A stretch of 64,000 bases of DNA from Hyaloscypha bicolor E (lineage: Eukaryota > Ascomycota > Leotiomycetes > Helotiales > Hyaloscyphaceae), in the NCBI RefSeq assembly GCF_002865645.1, contig NW_020194638.1, positions 372,001-436,000 on the forward strand, given 5' to 3'. How positions within the stretch are numbered: the first letter of the stretch is position 1; every line of letters starts with the position of its first letter. Positions 20,690-32,372 of the stretch are shown piece after piece. Position numbers and translations under genes: made by a program. The notes under the pieces were generated by a model. The model was not told where the DNA came from. It ran no database searches and worked only from the letters and a program-made list of their open reading frames with translations.

Positions 20690-23066
20690 TCACACGACAG
20701 GAGTTCCGTGCAGCGCAACTTCGGCCTCCAGCCTGTCATGCTCTTTCTGAGCCTTCTTGATATCAAGAGACATCTTGACCGGCTTGACACCAGGTGTCTC
20801 GAAAACAGAGTCAATTTCCTCAAGAGATAGTGCAGAAGTCTCTGGAAAGCAGAAGTAAGAGAGGCCAAGTTGGATGGTGTTGTATATGATATACACAACC
20901 CAGAGCTTGTACCCAATCTTCTCAAAGCCCACTGCGATGCCGTATTGTTGGACTGTGCCTGCAGCGCTTTGAATAAGACTGTACAATCCCATGCCCTTGG
21001 CTCGAAGAGAGAGGGAAAGGATCTCGACGGGGTAAATGTTGTGCATAGTAGCGATAAATGTTGCTGAACAGGCTTGGAAGACGAAGAAGAAGAAGATGGT
21101 CAAGATGGCAGTAGATCTAGAAGATATCAAGTCAGCATATTAGCTTTCACCGAGTTTCGAAGGAAATGGTTTGTGGAATGGAGTAGTCCTTACTTGCTCT
21201 CATGGAGAGTATATTGCCAAGATAAGATCGTGATGGCAGTCTGTATCAATATGATGCAGCCAATGCCAATAAATATCAAGTGCCGTCTCCACATTTTGTC
21301 AATGATGAAACTACCCACAATGGTAAATATCAAGCTGTGTTTTTGTGTCAGTATAGATCTTGCTAGGTCCCTCAATGGCCCAAAAGCCAGAGGCCTAAAT
21401 ACACCACCGAAGACATGTTCCCCAAGATTGGGTAGCTCCGTGGCGAGTTTCAAACTGAAGAAATGTTGCACGTACTAAGTGAGGGTCGAGCCAAAGGAAA
21501 AGCCATTCTTCGCGGTGGTGGATGTGATGCCAACTGTCTCGCATGCTGGACCAAGGTACTATTAAGAGATCAGTTTGGGTTTTCCGTCAATTTTCCAAGG
21601 TCCAGAATTGGTTCTTTCAGAAATTAGGACGATATCAGTAGAATATGACATACCTGGCCAATGATCCCGCCGCCGTTCCATGATTGAAAAATTGAGTAGA
21701 TGATAAGAACTCCAACTCTGGATCTTGCGCCCTTCTTGAAAAAGCCACGCCAATCCCAAACTTCCGTATTGGTAGCGCCTGCAACTGAATCTTCCATTTG
21801 CTGTACTACAGCCTTGACGAGCGGGTGGTCTGGGTTGTTTCCTTCAGTAGTATGGTAACGAGCTATTACCATGGCGGCCTCTGCCCTCCTTCCCTTCAAA
21901 ACCAAGTAACGAGGCGACTCGGGGGATATGAAGTAGATCGTACCACACACAATGGCGGGGAAGAACCCTTCAAGGAGCCTTTTAGGCAACATTAGCATTT
22001 CTACTTCCTGGCCCACTTCATGCAAAGGTAGTTTAGTTTTCTTACAATGGAATCTTCCAGCTCCAATTGCTCGTCAACGTACCTAGGCCAATCAAACCGG
22101 CTGACATCTGTTATCCTATCAGCGATACTCCTTAGAGGGGCTTTCGATAATGCTTACAAAGACAGATCCGAACTGAAAGCAAGCACCGTACAATCCCACA
22201 AGTCGACCACGAAGATGTGTTGGAGCAACCTCTCCAATGTATTGAGGCTGCGACATCAGAGCAGAGCCAAACCCCAAAAAGAAACGTCCAGCCTATGTAG
22301 CAATTAGGATTACTTTCCCAAATTTGGCAAGAAAGCACAGGCGAAAGGAAATTACCATAAACATCGGTATACCAGTCGAAAATGCTTGTATGAACGCCGA
22401 TGCGAGTACTATTCCATTGTCAACATTCCGTGGGGCTCCTTTGACGAGGGGGGCTTACCAATAAAGTTACCCGTAAAAATGACACCTCGTCGTCCAATAA
22501 CGTCGCCTAGAGATAGGAATGGGGCTAGTTATAAAATGTTAGTATAGTTATTTGACAAACGAGTTGACAGCAGGTCCTAGGGCATGTCTCTGGAGCTCAA
22601 AAGGTCACCCAGCTTAGTAACTATGAAGTCAAAGGAAAAGCTTACCTGCACACACAGATCCTATAGTCATGAGGGCATTGAAAGTTGCAATAATAGATCC
22701 CGTATCCTTGAAATTGAAGAACTTATGCCAAGTCTAGTCACTCGTTAGACAAATCCCCAAGTTTATCTTGGACGAAGACCAGGCTCATTGAATGAACAAC
22801 GTTGAGTGCTGGGCCTATAAACTTACGGCAAAATTATTGATACCTCCTATCACAGTCCAGTCTATACCATAACCTGCCATGCAGCAACCTTGGACAACCA
22901 TGATCAAGAAGATACGAAACCCGGTCCATGACTTCCACCGCAGACTTTCAGCGCTCAAATTGAATAGCTCTTCGTCAGTGATACGAGCAATGGCAACCTC
23001 CTCGACGAAAGCATCGGTATTTTTGATGTCGGTCAATGCGTCGGTGTTAGATTCGACGTGTTCCAT
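20690..23066 (-). CDS. MFS sugar transporter
   Basis: A 12-helix sugar/H+ symporter of the fungal hexose/lactose permease type in the plasma membrane. The start at 23066 (MEHVESNTD) follows an acidic cytosolic N-terminus. The signature GRFFLGFGSALMSQPQYIGE appears at about 22300-22240, the PESPRYLVLKGR motif near 21920, and the VDKxxRR-like IIDKMWRRHLIFIG near 21300. The C-terminal motif FPETSALSLEEID (PET..SLEEI) lies near 20845-20800. There are several introns; the junction L-T-Y-L-I-F-T across about 21474-21338 restores frame despite an apparent TAG at the exon edge. I see no break. A perfect palindrome lies upstream (23406-23440). Substrate unknown, possibly a disaccharide. Confidence 0.9.
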
Positions 23067-23405
23067 CTTGAGGGCGCTTGCTCTTTCGAGACGTGATGTT
23101 GAAGATGGTATCGAACACAGCTGGACTGATATCAAACCTGCGGGAGGAAGATTTACCCAGACTTTATCGAAGTACATGTGAACAAGGCCACTTGCTGCAC
23201 CCCACCGGAATTCCAACTTTGGGCGCTGGAATTGCGGTCCTAGAAGCCGTGGAAAAGAGACTGAGAGCTAGCCCCGCACGAATCCCCAGATTTTCCTCAC
23301 AAGAGCTCCGAAGAAATGTGGCCTCCACGTTGGAGGTTCAGGGATGCATTTGCGGGGCTGAAGCTCTCATTGGTGGATTTTGACCACCCCTCCTGCGCAC
23401 ACACC

Positions 23406-23440
23406 GTACTTGCTCGGCAGGAGTCCTGCCGAGCAAGTAC
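23406..23440. promoter_or_regulatory. Perfect 35-bp palindrome with CGG-N11-CCG core
   Basis: GTACTTGCTCGGCAGGA, one central G, then its exact reverse complement. The core CGGCAGGAGTCCTGCCG has the CGG-N11-CCG spacing bound by Gal4/Lac9-type Zn2Cys6 dimers. It lies 340 bp upstream of the transporter start, with no nearer gene. A regulatory role is inference; a transposon footprint is the alternative. Confidence 0.5.
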
Positions 23441-24605
23441 ACGAATGACCAAATCCGCCAATGGAAATGTTTTGCCCAGATACAACTCTCTCGAATTTCA
23501 AGCCTCAAGAAGGTTGAGCTTTTGATTCGCTAAGGGATTTGCGATTCGTAAATTTCTAGAATTGCTGCCCTCCTTCCCTTTGTTTAAAAGGCAGCGTGAG
23601 CAATAGGAAAGCTCAAGACAGAACACCACGCTACACGTTGACATATCTTCCTCGCTTGCGAGCTCTGATCCGGGCCGGTCTTTATTCGGAGGCAGAGACC
23701 CTGGTCTTAGAAGCCGACCTATAAATGTGATACTTTTGCAACTGAGGAAGACAATGTGCTGGCGTGCAGCTCGAATCCTCCCCGTAGACAGCGGAGGCTT
23801 TCTTTGAGGAGGCAAAATCCCGAAGTGAGATTGCATTGAATCTAGCGAAACCGCAATCTGTGGGTTATGTTTTTGCCGGGAGATAGTTTGGTGCATCCGA
23901 TACATGTATTCAGGAAGATAGTGTGATAGACATGATAGTCAAGCACAGTAGACCCTTGAAAAGTCAGGAGTAGCTTATACTCTTCCTGTAGTTATCTTCT
24001 ACATTTTCAATAGTTACTCAGTCTCTGGAAGCGAAATTTGTAAAATCGAGTTCGTACCCCTTGGGCGGCAACCAGAGTACGCTTCGTTTACCTTCCCTGT
24101 CCCCAACACTACAAAGAATCAACACAAGTTTTCGAAATGTACCAAGAAATGGCCTTCCCAGCATGTTCAAATAATACCAATATCTATCTCAACTAGATTT
24201 CAAAGACTTCTACAAACGAGAATGAGTTGAAGCTCTGAAGTGTGGCGAATTGGCTATGAGGGCAGTGGTCTGATGTACACTTGCATTGTGTCGCTCTGAT
24301 CTCGAACTACAGCCCATGGTTGTACCCAAAGAGCTTGGTAGAATGGAAATTTAGAGTCTTGAAGGTATTTATTCCTACTCCAAACCTTATAAGTACGATT
24401 ATACATGGAAGCTACAATCAAATGAAATGATCGAGCTCCAACTCAGTTCTCGTCTCTAATCCTTGAAACATGAGACGAATCACTGCTTGGTTATTGAGCA
24501 CTTCAGACAAGAATTATGCTGAGATGAAATGCAGATTCATTCATCTTTCTCATGCTAGAATCATCGGACATAAGCTGGCGCAGAGACAATTTTCGTCTCC
24601 CCTCT
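23441..24605. other. No gene seen
   Basis: Only incoherent short ORFs on both strands; the 5' flank of the transporter and 3' flank of the next gene. Confidence 0.5.
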
Positions 24606-26245
24606 CTACCCATCCATTTTCTCGTCCTCCTCACTCTCCTCAACCTCACTCCCCTCCTCGTTGTTGTCATCCTCGACATCGTTATCATCCTCCAGCTGCT
24701 GCGCCGTCTCCTGGATAGCCTTGATCTTCCGCGCCGAGAAAACGTTCTCTGCCTCATGCACAAGATCTTCAAGGTCAATTCCAGGAAGACTCTCTTTCGT
24801 CCAATTGGGGTTGCCCGAGACCCCCCCCCCCGGCAATATCCCAGTTCGTCTCATACTCTACCCACTTTGCAGAAGCGCCTCCACTCTTGTTTAGGAACTT
24901 CTTGCCACAGCTAAGGGTCTCGAGATCCCTTTTCAGCTGATCAAAGTCCGGATTCGGGGAGACGATAGCGTACTTCATCTCATCGATGAGATAAAGAGCG
25001 GGTGTTTGTTTCTTGCCGTTTTCGTCTGTCCAGCCGAAGAGGTTGGCATAAAACTCGGACCGTCGGAATTGACGTTCCTCGTATTTCGTCTGAGGGAGGT
25101 CTTCTGTCGAGGGAGGATTCGGGATGAGTGTGACATTTGCTTCGCTTGCGGCTAAAGCAGCCGCAGTTTGTCGCATGTTGGCAACAGTTTGTGTTGCCTT
25201 TATTGCTCTTGGCTGATAGGTCCTGGCTTTTCCAAGCCTTGTAAGACCTCGCAATTTATGTGCAATTGTCTCCTGGGACCACTTTGCAGAGAACGCTCCT
25301 ACCGCAGCGACCAGTATCTTTGGTCCCATGCCGAAAAGGTTATCATCCGTATCGTTGTATTTGATTGTAATGTATCGGTTTATCATCTCTTCGAAGACCA
25401 TAAAGAAATTTGTCATCCAATCATGATGGGGATCGTTAATCTGACGAAACTGTACTTAGGACCACCCTTCGTGTGGACGAGAGAGGGAGGTAAATGAGGG
25501 AGGCTAGGAGGGAGACGCATTGGCGAATTCTCTGGGACTAAGTATTCCAGAATTGAGAGAGCAAAGTGGAGAAATGCTGCGGAGAATCCAACCACGGATC
25601 TAGGTCGCATAGTGATCGCAGCTTTGAGAGCCGGGACCACGAATCTTCCGCCATGGTACTTGTTTAGTACCTGTCCTTTATGTTCCGCCAAAGGCAGGTT
25701 GGACATATTTAACATGAACGTCAACGAAGTAATGTCATCGCCAGGGTCAGGATGAGGGTCTCCGAACTTTCCGATCTCGTCCGCAAGGTTGGCACCAATC
25801 GAGGCGAAGTTTTGCTGTTGGTTCGTAAAAATGTCGCTTCCTTTGGTCCCGGGATGAGGGAGGCATGCTTGAGATTTTCATGTCGTCGTGCAGCGCTTGC
25901 CAATTCCCGTAGTCCAATTGAGGCAACCTTGTTGCAGAAGTCCAGAAGTCTGTAGTTGATCTCAGATCCGTTGATCTTGTCCTCCTTTCGTGCAGTTTTT
26001 GTCAATTGGGCTCGTTGTGGACCTCCCCCTGGCTGAAACGACACACCATACTGGTATGCTTTCTCGCCCTTTCCACATGTCTCGGCAAATGTGAGCAGAC
26101 GAGGTTGTTGGAGGGTTTCGGAAACATATCGCGTTAGTTCTCGGCGCTTGGGTATGGAAATCGACAGGTCTACGACCAAGAACCAGCAATGCTGTTCCTC
26201 GTTCCATTCCTTCGTGAGGATCCGCTTGTCGGTGATAGAGGGCAT
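24606..26245 (-). pseudogene. Unknown protein gene with two frame breaks
   Basis: I do not recognise the family. Coherent pieces read in order: a start at 26245 (MPSITDKRILTKEW), a globular N-terminal part, then after a one-base frame change near 25845 (SLIPG to TKGSDIFTNQQ) a part containing LTFMLNMSNLPLAEHKGQVL, an intron ending at CAG near 25442, INDPHHDWMTNFFMVFEEM, and a C-terminal half ending in an acidic tail (EEGSEVEESEEDEK). A second frame change falls in an 11-C run at 24821-24831. Both could be assembly or sequencing errors, in which case the gene is intact and about 530 residues. No signal peptide or clear membrane segment. Confidence 0.5.
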
Positions 26246-26848
26246 GTCGTAGGATCTGAATTTTAGAATCTGGATAGCAGAAGCTTGTCAGTCTTCTGTT
26301 CGAGGAGAGATTAGGAGGTGATGATATTTGGGAGTGATCTAGACGATTAAAGGCGGTCGAAGGGCAACCTTCAGGATTAAAGGAGAGGACAGGAAAGGTA
26401 CGGGAGCAAATTAAAGAGCTTATATGTATTAGTATCAAGAAGAGGATGGGCGGCTTGTAGATCAAGAAGGTTATGGGAGAGCCAAGAGTCCATGGACGCG
26501 AAGATGATAGGGTCGATTAGAGAAAGGGTTTCCAACTTCCCAAACGTTGCCTCTGCTTAACATATAATTGTTCTCTGTAGGTTGCGTCTTGTAGGTGTTT
26601 TGTTGAGAAGGAGGCCCGGAGGTTACGCGTTCTCCTTGAAGTGATGGTTGGCTGCTGCGTTCAGGCGCTTCGCGAGGTGGGTTCGGAGTTCTTGAACGAG
26701 ACGAAGCAGGCGTCGATATTTGTAAGAGCAATCGAGGGGTTCGGTATCTTTTAGAGTTGAATGCAGGAAGCTAAGAAGTTGGAGACCGCTTGTGTTGTGG
26801 CGTGGGGGCTGAATAATTCAGGAGAGGTCGGTTCGGCCTCTCCTCCAA
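26246..26848. other. No firmly supported gene
   Basis: An 86-codon minus ORF at 26471-26731 is Ser/Pro/Thr-rich with no domain. It may be 5' leader sequence of the gene to its left. Confidence 0.35.
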
Positions 26849-27250
26849 GTGACGCCGACACGTCCCCGGCTCGCCATTTCGCTGTTCTGCAAACTGACTA
26901 ACGTATTTTTAATTTGAATTAAAAGATATAAGACAGTCCACAAGTGTCAGATATTTCTTTATATAGTGAGAAGGCTAAATAACGCATAGTGGAGGTGGTT
27001 TTTGCCTCTCCTATGAGTGACGCCGATACGTTGCCGGCTCACCATTCCGCGAACAATTAACACTATTTTTCAACTATTTAGAGACTTAAGACAGTCAAGT
27101 GTCAGAGAGTTTCTATTGTGGTGACAAGGCCGAAACTGTTTGACAAGGGCCGTCTTCTTCTGTTAGTGACGCCGAGTCGTTACCGCCTCGGAGTATTTTG
27201 GGCACACCTGCTCTCTATTTTCAATTGTCTAAAAGAAGTAACATGAAATT
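26820..27250. repeat. Diverged tandem repeat, three units
   Basis: The block AGTGACGCCGA..CGT..CCG.CTC recurs at 26848, 27016 and 27165, followed in each case by an AT-rich stretch; the first two units also share AAGACAGTC..AAGTGTCAGA. Periods are about 168 and 149 bp. Units are strongly diverged. No ORF. Confidence 0.6.
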
Positions 27251-29315
27251 TATTTTTCAATGTTATTTTTGCCTACATAGAACAGTAGCCAATCCGTACT
27301 TTATGGTAAAAACAACTGCCGTCTCCCACTAGCTTTGTGGCTTGTTAACTGGCTTTCTTTCTTATCCTTAAACAAAAGTATCTATTATGACTTAATTCAT
27401 TTACAAATTCTTAAAACCAAAGAGCAGATATATGAAGTTTTAATGTTAAGGGAGGGCTGGTCTATGCTAATTATAGTTGAAAAACAGTCCTTTCTTTGCA
27501 TCAACTTCGTTTGGTTGTTCTGAAAACAAGCAGGGGGTTACAATCAAGTAGAGACCTAACTCTCACATGTCCACACAAATATTTGCTCTAGCTTCAAGCT
27601 ATTAAACTCAGTGCACGAAGAATCCAATGCATGTTCAAGAACACAACGTCAAGTTTGCGTCGACTCGATCACGTGACTCGTGCTACCCCTGAATCGAGCA
27701 ACCTTGATTGAAACAGCCAAGAAAACGGATATAACTCCAATATAATTAGGGTATTGCGTTTCTCTGCTTTGGGAAGATATGCAAAGTTATTTAGTTATTT
27801 ATATTTGTCAAAATTTACGACATTGGCTTCAGTTATCGGCTGCAGTGCAATGTTCAACTATGCTTGCTGACCTGGCCATTGCTGTAATAGAACCAAACCT
27901 CCCCCTTGAAGATTAGGTTTTGTCCAAGCTGAGTCTGTATTCGGCAATGCTGTAGCAGGCGTTTTGAACATGAGGGGGTCGAAATTGTCAAAGGTATTGC
28001 TTCAGGATGTATAGGCGTGAGTGAAACGAGAACCAAGGTGGATGCTTCTACAAACCCCTGCAAGAATGGGCAGAGTAGTGTAGGAATATTGAGATCGATT
28101 AACCCTTGGTCAGCCAGAGCCAAGTTAAGTTGAAGGTGTTTAATTTGTGTGATCTCAAGCCTTGAACTGAAAGCATGAAGTTCGCTCTCATGCAATGTTC
28201 CGAGCTGGCCTGGAAGAACCAAAGAAGGCTCACCTGAGCCGTGCAAAGTTTGGCAGGCAGAACAAATGCGACAACTCCTCATAGCATTCCACCTGATTTG
28301 AAGGCAAAGATCAGTTACTCCCACAATAGGCGGACTTGAGCTGAAATAATAAAAGGCACTCGCTGCACTCCTCCCTCAATACTCAGTGTCGAGCTGGAAC
28401 GACAAACGCTACACCTGTGCTGCTTCTCACACCCGAGCGAGGACAATGAAATGGTTTTGTTTCGGTTATTGCGACCAATTTGGGAAGACTAGAGCAATAA
28501 CGTTTGAACTGTTCTAGGCCCGGGCCGAGCAATGAATGTTAGCCGTAATCTAATATTCTCAACCGGGCTGAATCAATCAATGGCTAACAGAAAGTGTCCT
28601 AGTTTCAATAGTCTCAACAGTCTCAACAAGGTTGGGTCAACGGAAGCCAGCTGCTTGAGTGGAGCCAGACTGAGGTGACTCTGTTTAACCTTTCCTGAGG
28701 CCAGATAGAGTAATGAAAGAGAGCCGTCCTTCAATGGAATCAATCCTATTTCCAATGCTATAAAACTGGGCAGAGTAGTGTATTCCATTGTCTTCTCATA
28801 TTCCGGACCAGGTTGGATCAATGAATAGCAGCCGCGTAGGCCGAATTGGGGCAGCCCCACTTACCCCTTTCTTAAGCGAGGCAGAACCAACCGTCAACAA
28901 CCTACACAACACCAACTTTGCTCAACTCTATAAGCAGGGTATAGGCCAAGCCAAATTAATGGAAGAATCCACTTTCAATGTTCTCTAGCTTAAAGTGACG
29001 AAATACAGCTGCTGTGGTAGGCTGGACTCAGGCAAAACCGCTTGCCCCTTTCCTAAGCGAGGCGGAGCCAGTAGCAACTTAACCTCTCTGGCTTATCTAT
29101 TCACCTCTGTCGATAGCAAATGATAAATAGCCTCGCGCATGAATTTTTTTTTATTCTTTCAGCCTCACGCTAAGGGAGTGATCGCGAATTAGCGCCATTC
29201 GCGAATTATGTATAAATATTTCTCTGAATAGACTCAAGTCGGCAAAACTTCGACACGTCCTCCCACAGCCCGATACAAGGGTCGACATTCGGCCCGGCAC
29301 GAAACCCGACATACA
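27251..29315. other. No firm gene; weak ORFs and a diverged duplication
   Basis: Minus ORFs at 27854-28324 (156 codons, Leu-rich, several Cys) and 28573-28860 (95 codons) have no recognisable family. GGGCAGAGTAGTGTA occurs at 28069 and 28770, and CCCCTTTC.TAAGCGAGGC at 28864 and 29044, so the area contains an old duplicated segment. No confident gene. Confidence 0.4.
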
Positions 29316-30335
29316 ATGTGGTCGTCTACTTCATACAATAGCCGTGGCATTGGTAGTGTCGGTGGCAGCAGCGGTGACGGCGGAAATGGCGGAAATGGCG
29401 GACGCGATGACGGCGGTCCACCAAAGAAGCTCACCAAAGTCTCTCGTGCCTGTGACCGCTGTCACAAAGACCACCAGCCCTGCAAGAAGTCCGATCCGAG
29501 CAACCCCCGTTCGTCTTGCCTCCGCTGCAACGGCCGAAGATTGCCCTGCTCCTACGACCGCCGTAGTCTGCGACGAGGCCCGACTAATCGGAACAATGTC
29601 CTCCTCGACCTCCTGCAGCAACAAATGAACAACGTAATGGGTGCACTAGCTCTTGCTCCCACTCCTACTCTCGCTCCAGCTCCCGCTCCAGCTGCGTTCC
29701 CGAGCATAGCCCCTGCCTCCAGCAGTTCACAAGGCGCAGGCACCCTCCAGCTCCCGCAAACCCAGTCCCTGGTTGACTCTCGTCTCGCTTCGGATTCCGC
29801 ATCTCGTCCTCCTCGACTCCCAAGCATGTCGCTGTCCTCGGCCGCTGCTCCGAATCCAGAGATGGCACATCACCCTCAATACTCCGACCATGGTCTCGTC
29901 ACCGGCTCGCCATTCGTCGCTCCTGTCCTTCCTCAGAGTTGGGCTACAGACCCTTTCACGACTCCGACTGCGACCACTGGCATGGCTCCGATTGCAACTC
30001 CCCTTCCAGCTGCCACTCCAATGCCCTCCACGGTTCCAGCTTCAACTTCATCCGTGACTCCATCTGCAACGCTTGCTACGACGCTGTCAGCCATATCTCA
30101 ACGAACACCCTCCCTTCAGCTCCCACCTCTCAACATCTTCCGCGACATGTACTACTACTCCAGACAGCCGCAGATCTGGCAGCATTACGAGCAGCAAGCA
30201 CAACGCATGTCTGCACAAGAGCTGGATGAGATTCTGCAGGCACTGGCAACACTGGTTCGAAATGTCCAAAATGTGCGTAATGCAGGGTCTGGCAATGCGG
30301 GTAGTGATGGTGGAACCCGTGGCGCGGGACAATGA
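29316..30335 (+). CDS. Minimal Zn(II)2Cys6 DNA-binding protein
   Basis: A 339-residue single-exon protein. A Gly/Asp-rich N-terminus (residues 11-34) and the basic segment PPKKLTKVSR precede a zinc binuclear cluster with cysteines at 46, 49, 56, 68, 71 and 78 (CX2CX6CX11CX2CX6C). The 11-residue loop is at the long end for the family. Then come basic residues (DRRSLRRGP), a Gln/Leu segment LLDLLQQQMNNV that may dimerise, a long Ala/Pro/Thr/Ser low-complexity region (about 110-270) and a C-terminal helix (MSAQELDEILQALATLV). The usual fungal transcription-factor middle domain is absent. Nuclear; target genes unknown. Confidence 0.8.
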   Translation: MWSSTSYNSRGIGSVGGSSGDGGNGGNGGRDDGGPPKKLTKVSRACDRCHKDHQPCKKSDPSNPRSSCLRCNGRRLPCSYDRRSLRRGPTNRNNVLLDLLQQQMNNVMGALALAPTPTLAPAPAPAAFPSIAPASSSSQGAGTLQLPQTQSLVDSRLASDSASRPPRLPSMSLSSAAAPNPEMAHHPQYSDHGLVTGSPFVAPVLPQSWATDPFTTPTATTGMAPIATPLPAATPMPSTVPASTSSVTPSATLATTLSAISQRTPSLQLPPLNIFRDMYYYSRQPQIWQHYEQQAQRMSAQELDEILQALATLVRNVQNVRNAGSGNAGSDGGTRGAGQ

Positions 30336-31237
30336 AGGGGTGCTGGGGCAATCAAAGGGTACTACTGTAATAAGTAATGAAGGGCGGGACAGTAAATCAC
30401 GGGCGGGGCAATGAGCTGACGGGTAGATGAATCAATGACCTCACGATGTATGAAGTAGAACAAGAAATGAAGCAAGCATAACGCGTCAAACAACTTCTGA
30501 ATATTCCTCCTCCTGTGTGAACTTTGAAAGTTGAACGTCATTAAGTGTTCCGTGTTTCGCTGGGCCATTGAAGTCCTGCTGCTCTCACATCTCCCCTGTC
30601 AAGCTGGGACAATGGATCCAGGACAACTCGCGGTATCGCCTTCTCAAAGTTCCTTTCTCTGCGCCCACAACGAAAGATGCCTTGCGCTATGGACATCAGA
30701 TAGAATGAAATGCAGCCCTTTTATATATCACATATGCAGCAGGGACCCTTGGAACTTGGCACTCTCAAATCTTCTATTCGCAGCAAGCACAACCGGAATT
30801 GTGTGCTTCCCAATATCCAAGGTGCAGCATGTACATCGGAAGCTCGCCGCTTGAAAATGTTCAATGTGTATGAGGTACAATTAAAACGAAAGGCTTTTAA
30901 ATGTCCAGCAACTTCAAGGACAATCGATGTCTGAACGTTCTTGTCCCAGTTCAGACAATTGAAACTATTTACTTGCAGAATGTCCCTTTCTCGAAGGGTA
31001 GAATCAAAACCAATGGCTTGCAAATGCAGCCACTGCAAAGAAAAGTCAAAAACGCATTGACTCTTGCTATTCCTCAAGTGCAAGTGCTCTCAATGTTGTG
31101 ATATTGCAAGGGATAATCAGGGTGCGATTATTCTCAATATTCTGCAACCGCCAATGCCTACAAGCTTCATATGCTGCGACAAACAATCAAATGCGGATGG
31201 TTTCAATATGCCAATGTGCAAAGAACATGGTAAGCAC
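30336..31237. other. No gene seen
   Basis: Short overlapping ORFs on both strands without coherent features; 3' flank of the zinc-cluster gene and of the DUF7730-type gene. Confidence 0.5.
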
Positions 31238-32372
31238 TCACAGGATATCAACCCTTTCCTCCGGCTTCACCCCCCTTACAACCCTAAATGGCGCCTTCTC
31301 AGCAAACCCCCAATCCATAGTATCATCCCACGGCACCACTAGCTCATAGGTCTTCAACCCCCTGATCTCCATCATCGGTCTACACATCTTGATCCTTCTC
31401 TCCTTCGTGACCTCAAACTGATGGGTCTTCAACATAACCGTAATTTCTGTCAAACCTTCCATCTTCCCAATAATAGCCCAGGTCTCGCACCATAATTTTA
31501 GCTCCTCAAGACCAAACTTCGGCCCCCTGTTGTCCCTGTTGAAGATGCTGAAGGCGCGCTCCCAGTCGATCAGGATAGAGTGCACGGCATTCAATCGTTG
31601 GGGCAGTATGGAGCGGGAGAAATGTCGGATATCGCCTGGGTCGTAGAAATGGAAGATGTTCCTGGAGTACAATATCGGGATTGCCTCTGAATACCTGGCT
31701 CTCGTCAACTCTCATCTTCAAACCTCCTTGAAGCAACACTTACACACTCCTGCAAGTCAAGATCAAGTTCAGTAATCCCGCATCCGTCCGCAAATCCACC
31801 CGCCCTTGCTTATCCCAATGCCAAAGTTTCCTCTTATACTCTAACCACCCCTCCACACACTTCTGGCTCTGCTCACCACATGTCTCGTCCCCATCTTGAA
31901 TCCTACATCTCCAATGGCCAAGGCGTCCCCTCTTCCGCAGGATATGCACCAGCTTTCTCCCGCCCCCCGCAAGAACCTCCTCGTATACCAGCTCCCGCAA
32001 CTCAATCGGCAGCCTTTCCAAAAACAGACATTTGCCCTGCTCCTCCGTCCGCTGCCGCGCCCGCCGCACACTATATCGCACGCTGTATGATAGGTCTCGA
32101 CTCCTCTCGACCGGAGGTAGGGGATTCGTCAACGCGCGTTTTCGCTTTCGAGGCAGGGGAATGGGGGCATGCAGCGGGTTCTCTCCTCGCGCCAGGCGTG
32201 TGAGGTTATGGATGTCTGGTTCTAGTCTGAACCTGTGCGTCCAATGGTCGTCGTAAAGCTGCAGAAACCAGATCACAGGCTGCAGGAATAAGTATGCCCT
32301 CAGCAGCTCGCAGAGCTTCTCCACTGCCTTGGAATTCGGCTTTCGCCATCTCTGGAGAGCTGTGGTTTTCAT
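31238..32372 (-). CDS. DUF7730-type F-box-like protein A
   Basis: Two exons, 32372-31744 and 31694-31238, joined by a 49-nt intron (GTAAGT..CAG) that restores RSV-YSEAIPILYS. The protein is about 360 residues. It carries the F-box-like start LERLPIELRELVYEEVL (about residue 115), then a Cys-bearing variable loop, then the family hallmark LILTCR..YSEAIPILYSRNIFHF and a C-terminal part with IRHFSRSILPQRLNAV. Family members are numerous in ascomycetes, of unknown function; the F-box-like motif suggests substrate recruitment for ubiquitin ligases (inference). Appears intact. Confidence 0.75.

Noticed and set aside
21338..21480. TAG in the MFS transporter near 21478 as a nonsense mutation
   Set aside because: The TA belongs to a split codon before a GTACGT donor; splicing yields T-Y-L-I-F-T as in the family.
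29331..29827. Minus-strand ORFs rich in Val/Ala/Thr opposite the zinc-cluster gene
   Set aside because: They are antisense shadows of a low-complexity, GC-rich coding region; the plus strand has the clear zinc cluster.
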